Counted from the stretch's first letter, positions 8,125 through 16,497 are shown. The stretch is 64,000 nucleotides of DNA from Salipiger pentaromativorans (GCF_024721115.1 NZ_JAMDHK010000003.1:233403-297402), one strand, 5' to 3'. The notes: generated by a model not told the origin, from the letters alone. Translations and numbers: made by a program.

Positions 8125-9297
8125 TCACTTCCGGGTCAGGACCGCGAGGCTGCCGTCGCCGAAATCGCCCCAGCCGGTCACCAGACCGGCCCTTGCGCCC
8201 TCGACCTGCCGGTCCCCGGCCTCGTGGCGCAACTGGCGCACCGCTTCGGTGATATGGGTCATGCCCAGGATATGCGCCTCGGACAGAAGCCCGCCGTGGG
8301 TGTTGATGGGCAGCTTGCCGCCCAGCTCGATCGCGCCGTCGCGGACAAAGCCCGCGCCCTCGCCCCGGGCGCAGAACCCGGCCTCTTCGATCTGTTGCAG
8401 CACCTCGAAAGTGAAGCAGTCGTAGATCTGGGCGAAATCCATGTCCTCTGGGCCGATCCCCGCCATCTCATAGGCTTTCGGCGCGGCATGGGTCAGCCCG
8501 ATGGTGAACATGTCGGGCCGGTTGATGATGTCGTCCGCCGGATAGGGATGCCCCTCGGCGACGCCGGAGATATAGATCGGCGCATGCCCCGTCAGCGCCT
8601 TCGCACGCTCGGGCGTGGTGACGATCACCGCCGCCGCGCCATCGGTTTCAAGCGAGCAGTCGAACAGGCGATAGGGTTCCGAGATCCAGCCCGAGGCAAG
8701 ATAATCCTCCATCGTCAGAGGCTTGCCCCGCATGATCGCCTTTTCGCTGAACTGAGCGTGCTTGCGGCAAGCCACCGCGATGGCGCCCAGCGCCTCGGGC
8801 GGTGTTTGGTAATCGTGCATGTGTCGGCGGGCCATCACCGAATACCATTGCGGCGGCGCGTTGAACCCGAAAGGCAGATAGTAGTCGCGGGCGGTGTGGC
8901 CGAGCTGGAACTCGATATCCGCCTCGGTGATCTCGCGCGCGCGCACCCCCGAATAGCCATTCCAGCCCGCCGGAACGAGCACGTAATCGGCGATGCCGTT
9001 CGCCACCACCATCGCCGCCGTCTGAAGCGATGCGACGGGCGCCGCCCCGCCCATATTGACCTGCGCCGCGTAGCGCAGGTTCTCGATCCCGAGATTGGCC
9101 GCGAAATCCTCGGCGGTGCCGCCCAGGATCGGCACCATCAGCCCGTCGATATCCGAGACCTTGAGCCCCGCATCCGCGATGGCGCGCTGCGATGCCTGAA
9201 GCATCAGCTTCAGCTCGCTCATGCCCGAGCCGGGCTTGCGGTAATACTCGGTCTCGCCGATGCCGACGATACAGGCCTGATCTTTCAGCGTAGTCAT
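8125..9297 (-). CDS. Thiolase-like (Ltp/SCP-x type) protein lacking the catalytic cysteines
   Basis: A 390-aa thiolase-fold protein. It has the family's glycine-rich loops (NMGGAAPVASLQTAAM, NTHGGLLSEAHILG, GWGDFGDGSLA) and a central YDCFTFE motif. The nucleophilic Cys expected in the first loop and the second Cys expected near the C terminus (CxGGG) are both absent by reading, so it should not act as a true ketothiolase. Known relatives of this kind, paired with DUF35 proteins, are acyl-CoA retro-aldolases (Ltp2). The start has a very strong GGGAGGAGGA site. Inference: it cleaves the beta-hydroxyacyl-CoA made by the neighbouring hydratase into an aldehyde and acetyl- or propionyl-CoA. A lyase other than this, or a scaffold role, remains possible. 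Confidence 0.85.
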   Translation of the reverse strand: MTTLKDQACIVGIGETEYYRKPGSGMSELKLMLQASQRAIADAGLKVSDIDGLMVPILGGTAEDFAANLGIENLRYAAQVNMGGAAPVASLQTAAMVVANGIADYVLVPAGWNGYSGVRAREITEADIEFQLGHTARDYYLPFGFNAPPQWYSVMARRHMHDYQTPPEALGAIAVACRKHAQFSEKAIMRGKPLTMEDYLASGWISEPYRLFDCSLETDGAAAVIVTTPERAKALTGHAPIYISGVAEGHPYPADDIINRPDMFTIGLTHAAPKAYEMAGIGPEDMDFAQIYDCFTFEVLQQIEEAGFCARGEGAGFVRDGAIELGGKLPINTHGGLLSEAHILGMTHITEAVRQLRHEAGDRQVEGARAGLVTGWGDFGDGSLAVLTRK

Positions 9298-9324
9298 GGA
9301 TTGTCCTCCTCCCTCGACGCGCGC

Positions 9325-10101
9325 TCAGTTGCCGGAATAGACCGGCTTGCGCTTTTCCATGAAGGCGCGCGGGCCTTCCTTGGCGTCGTTCGAGGCAAAG
9401 ACCTTCTTGGTCAGATGCGACTCGAAGGCAAAGGGCGCCTCGAGCGCAAAGGACCGCACGACGATCTCCTTGGCCGTCTGCACCGCCATCGGGCCGTTCT
9501 GGCAGATGACATCGGCCAGCTTGCGCGCCTCCGTCATCAGATCCTCCTGCGGCACGATCTTGTTGATCATGCCGATCTGATAGGCCCGTTCGGCCGAGAT
9601 CGGGTGCCCCGTAAGGATCATCTCCATCGCCACGGCCCAGGGGATCTGACGCGGCAGGCGCACGTGCGAGCCGCCGCCCGGCACCAGCCCCCAGCGCACT
9701 TCGCCCAGCCCGAACACCGCGTTCTCGGAAGCGATGCGCAGGTCGGTGCCCTGAAGGATCTCCATCCCGCCGGCCACGCAGAAGCCGTTCACCGCGCCGA
9801 TGATCGGCTTGAAGACATCCGAGAAGAACCGCTTGCTCGGATCGCCCATGAGCTGGTCGAAATTGCCCGAGGCCATGATCGGAATGGTCTGCTCGAGATC
9901 CGCCCCGGCGCAAAACGCCTTGTCCCCCGCGCCCGTCAGGATGGCGACGCGCAGGCTGTCATCCCGGTTGAAATCGTCGAACGCCGCGTTGAGCCCGGCC
10001 ATCATGTCCGGCGTCAGCGAGTTGTTCACCTTGGGACGGTCGAAGGTGACGATCGCGACAGGCCCGTCCTTCTCGTACTTGATTTCCTCGGGGAGCTTCA
10101 T
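9325..10101 (-). CDS. Enoyl-CoA hydratase/isomerase (crotonase family)
   Basis: A 258-aa crotonase-fold enzyme of standard length. The oxyanion-hole segments AGDKAFCAGADL (around residue 60) and NGFCVAGGMEI (around residue 110) are intact, with the downstream LGEVRWGLVPGGGSHVRLPR typical of hydratases. It would add water to an alpha,beta-unsaturated acyl-CoA; some relatives (feruloyl-CoA hydratase/lyases) also cleave the product to an aldehyde. It is the first gene after the operon promoter, has an AAGGAAGGA site, and lies 27 nt ahead of the thiolase-like gene. The presence of a cysteine-less thiolase-like/DUF35 pair suggests that cleavage is done by those partners. Confidence 0.9.
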   Translation of the reverse strand: MKLPEEIKYEKDGPVAIVTFDRPKVNNSLTPDMMAGLNAAFDDFNRDDSLRVAILTGAGDKAFCAGADLEQTIPIMASGNFDQLMGDPSKRFFSDVFKPIIGAVNGFCVAGGMEILQGTDLRIASENAVFGLGEVRWGLVPGGGSHVRLPRQIPWAVAMEMILTGHPISAERAYQIGMINKIVPQEDLMTEARKLADVICQNGPMAVQTAKEIVVRSFALEAPFAFESHLTKKVFASNDAKEGPRAFMEKRKPVYSGN

Positions 10102-10170
10102 CTGCGTCCTTCCTTTTCTTGAAACACACGGGGTCCAGCCATATGGGGCCGGCTTGTTGCGTCATGATTG

Positions 10171-10193
10171 GACAATAACACAATTATTGTCAA
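10171..10193 (-). promoter_or_regulatory. Operator palindrome over the promoter of the acyl-CoA operon
   Basis: A perfect inverted repeat, GACAATAA (10171-10178) and TTATTGTC (10184-10191) separated by CACAA, lies 70 nt upstream of the enoyl-CoA hydratase in an AT-rich island. Read on the minus strand its left edge forms TTGACA (10193-10188), an ideal -35 box, so a bound repressor would cover the promoter. The -10 is weaker (CAATCAT at suitable spacing). The TetR regulator at 14291 and the LysR regulator at 257 are the local candidates; the symmetric 8-5-8 design is more like a TetR site. Confidence 0.6.
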
Positions 10194-10347
10194 CTAGTAT
10201 ATTTCATGACCAAACAGCATCTTGATAAACTTAAAGAAAACAACGTAAGAATATAAAAACTAATACTTTATTTAGATTTCCACACAGCCCCTCAGATGCC
10301 TCCCGACGGCAAAACCGGAGGCAGATCGGCCCGAAACACAGGCTGTT
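10194..10347. other. AT-rich intergenic segment
   Basis: Between the feruloyl-CoA-synthase-like gene and the hydratase promoter the base composition drops (10200-10280 is strongly AT-rich), after which GC-rich sequence resumes. No reading frame with support lies here. It may carry upstream promoter or regulator-binding sequence for the hydratase operon. Confidence 0.4.
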
Positions 10348-10376
10348 CCCTACCGGCGCCAGAGGCGCCGGTAGGG
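10348..10376 (-). terminator. Perfect 13-bp hairpin behind the FCS-like gene
   Basis: Arms CCCTACCGGCGCC (10348-10360) and its exact complement (10364-10376) flank a 3-nt AGA loop. It lies 130 nt past the stop of the feruloyl-CoA-synthase-like gene and upstream of the next promoter, where a terminator is expected. No T run follows on either strand, so it may be a Rho-assisted stop or a message-stabilising end. Confidence 0.45.
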
Positions 10377-10505
10377 GATCCCGGCACAGCACAAAGGGAG
10401 CACAAACCGGCCCGGCAGAGGGCCGAACGCATGTGCCGCGCCGGGAAGGCCGCGGTCCGCATGCGCGCGGACCGCGGGGCCGGTCACGTCAGCGACGGGT
10501 GCCGG

Positions 10506-12401
10506 TCACAGGTGGCCATAGAAATATTCCGGGCCCTCTTCACCGTCATGAAGCGCCCTGATCTTGTCGCAGCGCCGCTTCAGCACCGCCGCGAAACTCA
10601 GGGTCTTCTTGTCCGTCAGCTCCATGCCCGAGGGATCTTCGTCGATGACCACCGCCCGGGTGAGGCGCGTGGACGACCCGCTCCCCTCGGCGATGAGCGC
10701 GTCCAGCCTGTCCTGAAGGAATTTCCGGAACGGCGGCAGCCTCAGAAGATCCGCGATGCCTGCGGCACCCTCGCAGCCCGGCAGCTTGCGGCACTGCTCG
10801 AGGATCGGGAACAGCACGAGGCCCAGCTCGTCCCGCCCCTCGCCGGTGACGACGACATCGTTGACGACGGGCGCCAGCATCTCTGTCGCGTGGGCGCGCA
10901 GCGGCGCCACGGCGACCCAGGTGCCGCTGACGAGCTTGAAATTCTCCGACAGGCGCCCCTCGAAGACGAGCCCCTCCATCGGGTCGTCCTTGTTCGCGAA
11001 CTGCACCGAGTCGCCCATGCAGTACCAGCCATCCGCGTCGAAGGCGTTTTTCGTCGCCTCCGGGTTGCGCCAGTATCCGGGCGTGACGTTCGGACCCTTC
11101 ACGCGCAGCTCGTAGCGCCCTTCGTTCGGCACCAGCTTGACCTGCGTTCCCGGCATCGGCAGCCCCAGGATGCCCGATTTTCCCGGATCCCAGGTGCAGG
11201 TGATCGTGGTGGGCGCCGTCTCGGTCGCGCCGAACCCCGAGGTGGTAAAGATTGCCCGGCCCATTTCCCGATGCACCAGATCGCGCAGATCGGCATAGAC
11301 CTTTTCCGGCAGGCTGGCCCCCGCGTAGAAGAACACCTGCATCCGCCCGAAAAACGCCGCGCGCAAGGCGGCATCCTCTCTCAGATGCGGCAGCAAAAGC
11401 TGATAGATCCCCGGCACCGCGAGGAAGAAGTTCGGCTCGACCGAAATCAGGTTCTCGACGGTGCGCTTGATCCCCTCGGGCGTCGGGCTGCCATCGTCGA
11501 TATAGATCGCGCCGCCATGGAACATCGCGATCCCCATGACCATGTTGGACCCCAGCGTGTGGCTCCACGGCGCCCAGTCGAGCGTCACCGGCGGGCGGTC
11601 CTGAAGAAAGCGCCAGACCTGGCCGTGCATGCGCGCGTTGGAACACAGCATCCGATGCGTGTTGATCACCCCCTTGGGATTGGCGCTCGACCCCGAGGAA
11701 AACAGGATCTTGCCCACCGTGTCCCCTGTGACGCTTGCCTTGGCCCGGGTCACGGCATCGCCGGGCTCGTCCGCGAGCAGCGCCGCATAGGGCGTGACAT
11801 CGCGGTCCGGCAGCGCCCCCGCGCCCGCCACGATCTCGACCCGCTCCGGCACCACGGCCATGAGCGCTTCGGAAAAGCGACTGGCGTCAGAGACATAGAC
11901 CATGCCGGGATTGAGGATGTCGAAAGCGTGCTGAAGCCGCGCGTAATCGCTCGACAGGGTGACATAGCCCAGCGACACCGGCGAATAGGGCAGCCCGACA
12001 TGCAGCGCCGCCAGCCCCAGAAGCGCGTTGTCGATGGTGCTGGGCGACAGGATCATGATCGGCCGGTCCGGCCCGAGATCGGGCCGCTGCAACAGCGCCT
12101 GGCCGATCCGCTCGATCCGCGCCAGCGCCTCGCTGTAAGAGACCGTCCGCCACCCCTCGCCGTCGCGCTCTGCCAGAAAGACGCGGTCTGGCCCAAGCCA
12201 GGCCCAGCGTTCGAGCGCCTCGGTGAATCTGTCCGGATAGGGCCGGAGCGGCTCGTCCTTGCCGAGAAGGATTTCGCCATTCTCCCCGTACTCGATCGAG
12301 TATTTCCGTTCGCCCAGCCTGGCGCGTTGCCTCGCCTTCATTCGCAGGTCCTCCCATTTCTCCCAAACCGTCGCACGCGGCGGTTCCGCCGACCCGTTCA
12401 C
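10506..12401 (-). CDS. Feruloyl-CoA-synthase-like acyl-CoA ligase
   Basis: A 631-aa adenylate-forming ligase, longer than ordinary acyl-CoA ligases and of the size and pattern of feruloyl-CoA synthases. The P-loop reads FSSGSSANPKGVINTHRM; the family-type stretch LDWAPWSHTLGSNMVMG follows, and FGATETAPT replaces the usual YG-TE motif. A lysine near the C terminus (LTDKKTLSFAAVLKRR) is the adenylation-stage catalytic residue. Translation starts at GTG 12401 with an AGAGGAGG site. Substrate prediction (ferulate or another hydroxycinnamate/phenylpropanoate) rests on family resemblance. It lies 78 nt behind the acyl-CoA dehydrogenase gene on the same strand, suggesting co-transcription. Confidence 0.8.
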   Translation of the reverse strand: MNGSAEPPRATVWEKWEDLRMKARQRARLGERKYSIEYGENGEILLGKDEPLRPYPDRFTEALERWAWLGPDRVFLAERDGEGWRTVSYSEALARIERIGQALLQRPDLGPDRPIMILSPSTIDNALLGLAALHVGLPYSPVSLGYVTLSSDYARLQHAFDILNPGMVYVSDASRFSEALMAVVPERVEIVAGAGALPDRDVTPYAALLADEPGDAVTRAKASVTGDTVGKILFSSGSSANPKGVINTHRMLCSNARMHGQVWRFLQDRPPVTLDWAPWSHTLGSNMVMGIAMFHGGAIYIDDGSPTPEGIKRTVENLISVEPNFFLAVPGIYQLLLPHLREDAALRAAFFGRMQVFFYAGASLPEKVYADLRDLVHREMGRAIFTTSGFGATETAPTTITCTWDPGKSGILGLPMPGTQVKLVPNEGRYELRVKGPNVTPGYWRNPEATKNAFDADGWYCMGDSVQFANKDDPMEGLVFEGRLSENFKLVSGTWVAVAPLRAHATEMLAPVVNDVVVTGEGRDELGLVLFPILEQCRKLPGCEGAAGIADLLRLPPFRKFLQDRLDALIAEGSGSSTRLTRAVVIDEDPSGMELTDKKTLSFAAVLKRRCDKIRALHDGEEGPEYFYGHL

Positions 12402-12479
12402 GCCGAAGCGCCTCCTCTGAACAGGGTCCGGCCGAACCGCCGCTGACCGCGCGGCCCCGCCGGAACGGGGCCGCGCGGA

Positions 12480-13634
12480 TTAGAAGCCAAGCTGTTTCGC
12501 GGCAAGCTCCTTCATGATTTCCTCGGTTCCCCCGCCGATCGCCATGACCTTGACCTCGCGATAGATCCTCTCGACCTTGGAGCCGTTCATGAACCCCGCG
12601 CCGCCAAAGATCTGCACCGCCTCGTTGGCGCAGAATGCCAGCGTCTGCGTCGCCTGGTTCTTCAGCAGCGACAGCTCTCCCACCGGCGCCCGGCCCGCAT
12701 CGACCCGCAGCGTGACCGACAGCAGCATGGCGCGGGTCGCCGCCAGCTTCTGCGCCATATCCACCAGCTTGTGGCGGATCACCTGATGTTCGAGGATCGG
12801 CTTGCCAAAGGTCTTGCGGATGCGCGCATAGTCCAGCGCCTCCTCAAAGGCCGCGCGGGCGGTGCCATAGGCAGAGGCGGCGATATAGAGCCGCTCGTCG
12901 TTGAAATTGTTCATCAGGATCGCGAAACCCCGGTTTTCCTCGCCGACCAGATTGGCGGCGGGCACGCGGCAATCCTGGAAATGCAGCGTCGCGGTGTCCG
13001 AGCAGTGCCAGCCCATCTTGCGCAGCCGCATGCGCGTCAGCCCGGGCGTGTCTCCCTCGACCACCAGAACCGAGATCCCGCCGCGCCCGCGGTCGCCGGT
13101 GCGCACCGCCACCGTCAGAACATCGGCCCGCATCCCCCCGGTGATAAAAGTCTTTTCGCCGTTGACGATATAGTGGTCGCCATCCCGGCGCGCGGTTGTG
13201 GCGATGCTGGCGACATCCGAGCCGCCCCCCGGCTCGGTGATCGCCAGAGCCGCCAGCCAGTCGCCGGACAGGACCGGCGGGACGATCCGCGCGCGCAGCT
13301 CTTCGCTTCCGTGGCTCAGGATCGGCGGCAGCGCCAATGTATGGGTTGTCAGATTGGCCCCGACCGCCGGTGCGGCAAAGGCGATTTCCTCGTGATGGAT
13401 CATCGTGAAGAAGCGGTCGATCTCGATGCCGCCATATGTCTCGGGAAACCGCGCCGGCAGGATCCCGACCTCCGACGCCTTGCGATAAAGCTCTCTCGGA
13501 AACGTCCCCGCATCGTCCCATGCCTGGATGTTGGGGCTGATCTCGGTGGCGACAAAGCGCCGGATCTGATCCCGATAGGCGATATGCTCTTCCGAAAAGA
13601 ACAGATCGTCGCCGAAGTTTGGTGCCGTCGTCAC
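12480..13634 (-). CDS. Acyl-CoA dehydrogenase
   Basis: A 384-aa FAD flavoenzyme of normal length. FAD/substrate-binding segments are clear (LAITEPGGGSDVAS, NGEKTFITGG, RKTFGKPILEHQVIRHKL), and the C terminus carries the MAIGGGTEEIMKELAAKQL signature. The reading frame is open to 13784, but the upstream codons have no support; the GTG at 13634 stands 7-9 nt behind GGAGGAGGGAG, while the nearest ATG (13655) overlaps that very site, so GTG is the better start. It would introduce the 2,3-double bond into a CoA-activated acid, giving the substrate of the hydratase encoded downstream. In this subtype the catalytic base is not in the C-terminal motif, as the usual Glu position reads Gly. Confidence 0.9.
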   Translation of the reverse strand: MTTAPNFGDDLFFSEEHIAYRDQIRRFVATEISPNIQAWDDAGTFPRELYRKASEVGILPARFPETYGGIEIDRFFTMIHHEEIAFAAPAVGANLTTHTLALPPILSHGSEELRARIVPPVLSGDWLAALAITEPGGGSDVASIATTARRDGDHYIVNGEKTFITGGMRADVLTVAVRTGDRGRGGISVLVVEGDTPGLTRMRLRKMGWHCSDTATLHFQDCRVPAANLVGEENRGFAILMNNFNDERLYIAASAYGTARAAFEEALDYARIRKTFGKPILEHQVIRHKLVDMAQKLAATRAMLLSVTLRVDAGRAPVGELSLLKNQATQTLAFCANEAVQIFGGAGFMNGSKVERIYREVKVMAIGGGTEEIMKELAAKQLGF

Positions 13635-13847
13635 TATGCGCTCCCTCCTCCGCATCGGCCAGACGCCAGACAGCCGGCCCGTCGCACGAGACGGCGCCCG
13701 ACATCCCGATCCGCCCGCAGCCGGTGTCCGGGCGGGCAGTGCCGGCACTCCGGCACGTCGCTGATGCAGTCCTCCTCCCAGCAAAAGCAGCCCGCCGCCG
13801 AGGCCCGAGCCCTTTTACAGATGGGAACCTCTCACTCCCATGTCATC

Positions 13848-13876
13848 CAGATATACAAATGGACGATTTCTGTCAA
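13848..13876 (-). promoter_or_regulatory. Sigma-70-like promoter upstream of the acyl-CoA dehydrogenase
   Basis: On the minus strand TTGACA (13876-13871) is followed by TATATC with 15 nt or TATCTG with 17 nt spacing. It lies in a short AT-rich island about 215 nt upstream of the GTG start. The match to a consensus -35 is exact; the long leader is the weak point. Confidence 0.4.
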
Positions 13877-14150
13877 TTCATTTACTTTACCCCTCTCCCG
13901 CGATAGGCTCGCGACAGCTTACCCTTGTCGGCGCATGATACAGCGCCCGTCCGACCGATGCTTTCGAAAGGCGCGCCCTTGGCCCTCTTCCAGATCGGCA
14001 CAAAGACCGCCCGGCCCGTTCCGCCCCGGCAAGGCACGGGCCAAAGGTTTTGCCGGCATTTCCGGGACATACCGGGACAGAAAACGAACAGCGCTTGGGC
14101 GGATTGCGCGGCAAACCCCCATCCCGGGGCCTCTGCCGGGCCGGAATGCC
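13877..14150. other. Intergenic region upstream of the TetR gene, no gene seen
   Basis: The reading frames here are the usual GC-rich shadows on both strands and none has a ribosome binding site or known domain. The region separates the leftward dehydrogenase promoter from the rightward TetR gene. Confidence 0.4.
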
Positions 14151-14190
14151 CCCTGTGGCTGCGGCACCCTTTCAATGCCGCAGCCACGGG
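14151..14190. promoter_or_regulatory. Long hairpin upstream of the TetR gene
   Basis: GTGGCTGCGGCA (14155-14166) pairs perfectly with TGCCGCAGCCAC (14176-14187) around a 9-nt loop, and CCC/GGG extend the stem across a one-base bulge. There is no T run. It lies 100 nt upstream of the TetR start and could be a leader structure, an insulator against read-through, or a repeat element. Confidence 0.4.
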
Positions 14191-14290
14191 TGTAGGGAAG
14201 TTTGCGCTCGGCCCGAACGAGCCGCGATGGCCCCGCCGAGGGATGACAACGTCCGGCGCGAGTCACTGAACCACGGACAGGGAGCAGATC

Positions 14291-14893
14291 ATGAACAAGA
14301 GGATCACGCCGAAAGGTCAGTCAGACCACCGGGAAATCAACGACCGGATCCTCGACGCCACTGCCGAATGTCTCAGTAAGTTCGGAAACCGCCGTACCTC
14401 GGTGAACGACATTGCCGCCAATAGCGGGCTGTCCCGCGCCACGATCTACAACCATTTCAAGAATCGCAGCGCGATCACCACCGCGCTGATGCGCCGCGAA
14501 CTGTCCCGGATGCAAAGCTCCATCCTGTCCGGGCTGAACGGCTCGACCTCCTCCGAGGACATCATCGTCGAATGCGTCACGCTGTTCGTGCTGAGCATTC
14601 GCTCTCACCCGCTGTTCCAGCGCATGATAGAGCTCGAGCCGGGGCTGGTTCTGCCGTGGTTCACCACCCGATCCGGCTTTCTCGCCCGGTCGGGCACGCA
14701 GCTCTTTGTCCCCTATCTGGACGCCGCCATGGATCGCGGCGACTTCACCTGCCACGACAAGACCGAAACCGCCGAATGGCTGACCATGGTCGCGCTGAGC
14801 CTTGTCTTCGCGCTGGACACCTTCCCGCATCTGCGCGACAGCGATCTGCGCGATCTGGTCCGCACCCATGCGGTCCGGGGCCTGGTGTCGTAA
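14291..14893 (+). CDS. TetR/AcrR-family transcriptional regulator
   Basis: A 200-aa one-domain-plus-ligand-pocket repressor. The helix-turn-helix occupies about residues 10-60 (ILDATAECLSKFG, VNDIAANSGLSRATIYNHF), and the C-terminal helical ligand domain has no recognisable subtype. The ATG is preceded by GGGAG. It is the nearest dedicated regulator to the acyl-CoA dehydrogenase, ligase and hydratase genes, which run the other way. TetR proteins next to acyl-CoA genes usually respond to an acyl-CoA; that this one binds the palindrome at 10171-10191 is inference. Confidence 0.9.
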   Translation: MNKRITPKGQSDHREINDRILDATAECLSKFGNRRTSVNDIAANSGLSRATIYNHFKNRSAITTALMRRELSRMQSSILSGLNGSTSSEDIIVECVTLFVLSIRSHPLFQRMIELEPGLVLPWFTTRSGFLARSGTQLFVPYLDAAMDRGDFTCHDKTETAEWLTMVALSLVFALDTFPHLRDSDLRDLVRTHAVRGLVS

Positions 14894-15067
14894 AATCGCC
14901 CCGCAAAGCCTCTGCCTCCCCGCCTCGTCTGCGGCCTGAGTGGCGTTCCACGACATGAGTGATGTAGAGAGTCCCCGCCCGGCCTCTCGGCCGCTCGGGC
15001 GGGCTTGCGGCTCTGGCGGTAGAATGCCACCGTGCGTCCACGACGGATCAAGCGGAGTGCGATTACA

Positions 15068-15346
15068 ATGACCAGACCCATGGCTTTTCTGGCAGGTTCC
15101 CTGACCCTTCTGGGCCTTGCCGCCTGCGAGCCGGTGCCCACCAGCGACGTGACGGGCACGCGGGGTCTTGTCACCGTGCCCGAGTCGGTCTCGTCCATCG
15201 CGGCGCCCTATCAGGATCTGTCCACGGCGCGGATCCGCACCGAAGACGGCTGCTACTGGTACAGCCACAGCGGCCCGGTCGAGACCACGCTGCTGCCGCT
15301 GCGCACGACAAACGGCAACCCGATCTGCACCCGGCCGCAAAGCTGA
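15068..15346 (+). CDS. Small putative lipoprotein
   Basis: A 92-aa secreted protein. Its N terminus is a lipoprotein signal (MTRPMAFLAGSLTLLGLAAC) with the lipobox LAAC, giving a mature lipid-anchored Cys at residue 20. The mature part is short with two further Cys residues (C68, C88 region: EDGCYWY, NPICTR) that might form a disulfide. I start at the ATG at 15068, where the signal peptide begins, instead of 15032. No family is recognised. It runs convergently into the L,D-transpeptidase gene with only 15 nt between, so both may act in the envelope, though nothing shows a direct link. Confidence 0.75.
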   Translation: MTRPMAFLAGSLTLLGLAACEPVPTSDVTGTRGLVTVPESVSSIAAPYQDLSTARIRTEDGCYWYSHSGPVETTLLPLRTTNGNPICTRPQS

Positions 15347-15361
15347 GCCGGGGCGCGGGCG

Positions 15362-16006
15362 TTACAGCGCGCTGCCGTCGGTCGGGTAGAGATAGGCGGT
15401 AACGCCGGTCTCCACCTCATCGTAGAGCGTGTTGATATGCGCCATGACCATGCGCACACAGCCCGAACTGGCCCGCGTCCCGATGGAGCGCGGCGCCGGC
15501 GTGCCATGGATGCGCAGATAGGTGTCGCGATTGCCCACATAGAGATAAAGCGCCCGCGACCCCAGCGCATTTTCCGGGCCCGGAGGCATGCCGCCCGCCC
15601 AATGGGCGTAATGCTCGGGCTCGCGCTTGACCATTGCGGCGGTGGGCGTCCAGGTCGGCCATTTCGCCTTGCGCTTGATCGTGTAGACGCCGGGCTCGTA
15701 AAGCCCGTCACGCCCGATCGCCACGCCATAGCGCATCGCGCTGCCGTCGGCCTGGATGTGATAGAGATAGCGCGCCACCGCATCGACATGGATATCGCCC
15801 GGCTTGAGCCCCGGATTGGCGGTCACGCGCCGGGGCAGCAGCCGCGGATGCAGGCCCCAGGGATTGCTTGTCCCGAGATCGAACTCGGCGGGCGTCACCT
15901 GCGCATCCCAAGCGTCCCAGTCGCCGGTGGCGGCGAATGCCGGACGGGCGATTGCCGGCGTGGCCAGCGCTGCGAGAGAGGCGATCATGTCGCGTCGCGT
16001 TACCAT
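15362..16006 (-). CDS. L,D-transpeptidase (YkuD domain)
   Basis: A 214-aa exported cell-wall enzyme. The N terminus is a Tat-like signal (MVTRRDMIASLAALATPA) ending at AFAA. The YkuD catalytic motif is complete: RIHGTPAPRSIGTRASSG then CVRM, with the nucleophilic Cys in SSGCVRM and the His in IHGT. Such enzymes make 3-3 cross-links in peptidoglycan or attach proteins to it, working in the periplasm. The longer frame up to 16075 was rejected as the signal peptide starts at 16006. Close Rhodobacterales relatives have this length and an upstream GDWDAWDAQ-type mature start. Confidence 0.9.
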   Translation of the reverse strand: MVTRRDMIASLAALATPAIARPAFAATGDWDAWDAQVTPAEFDLGTSNPWGLHPRLLPRRVTANPGLKPGDIHVDAVARYLYHIQADGSAMRYGVAIGRDGLYEPGVYTIKRKAKWPTWTPTAAMVKREPEHYAHWAGGMPPGPENALGSRALYLYVGNRDTYLRIHGTPAPRSIGTRASSGCVRMVMAHINTLYDEVETGVTAYLYPTDGSAL

Positions 16007-16230
16007 AATGAGACCTTTCGAGACTGCGGACCAAGGCGCGGGCGCCCCCGAGGGCGCACCCGACATCGCCTGCATGAAAGGCGCAAGCGCGCGCCGAGTT
16101 CAAACGCATTCTGCCCGCGAGATGTCATTTTTCGGCGCGATGTGGTCTCGGGGCTGCGGCGGCGGGCGCTTGACGGGCACTGCACCCCACGAGGCGCAGT
16201 GCCACGCGGCCCCGCTGCCGGAACACACCG

Positions 16231-16497
16231 CTACAGCAGGAAATCGAACCCATCGGTCAGATCGGGCGGCACGTTGTCCTCCCAGACCGGCTCGGCATCG
16301 CGGGGGGTGTCGATGTTGCGTGCGATCACCTCTTGCGCCTTGCCGAAATTCTCGAAGGCCCGGTAATGGTCGCCGGCGGGAAAGCTGCCGTTCGGCCAGC
16401 TCAGCGCGTTACTGGCGTTGCGGACCGCATGGTCGTCGGCGATGGTCTTGCCATCGGCGGTTTCCCAGAACAGAAATCCAAGTCCATCTTCAGCCAT
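16231..16497 (-). CDS. Small protein of unknown function (88 aa)
   Basis: An 88-aa acidic, soluble-looking protein without signal peptide or membrane segment. It begins MAEDGLGFLFWETADGKTI and is rich in aromatic and acidic residues. The ATG at 16497 has a textbook AAGGAG site 8 nt upstream, which is the main support that it is real; the in-frame extension to 16566 lacks one. I do not recognise a family. It stands alone between the L,D-transpeptidase and the sulfotransferase genes, both also leftward, with more than 130 nt on either side. Confidence 0.65.
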   Translation of the reverse strand: MAEDGLGFLFWETADGKTIADDHAVRNASNALSWPNGSFPAGDHYRAFENFGKAQEVIARNIDTPRDAEPVWEDNVPPDLTDGFDFLL

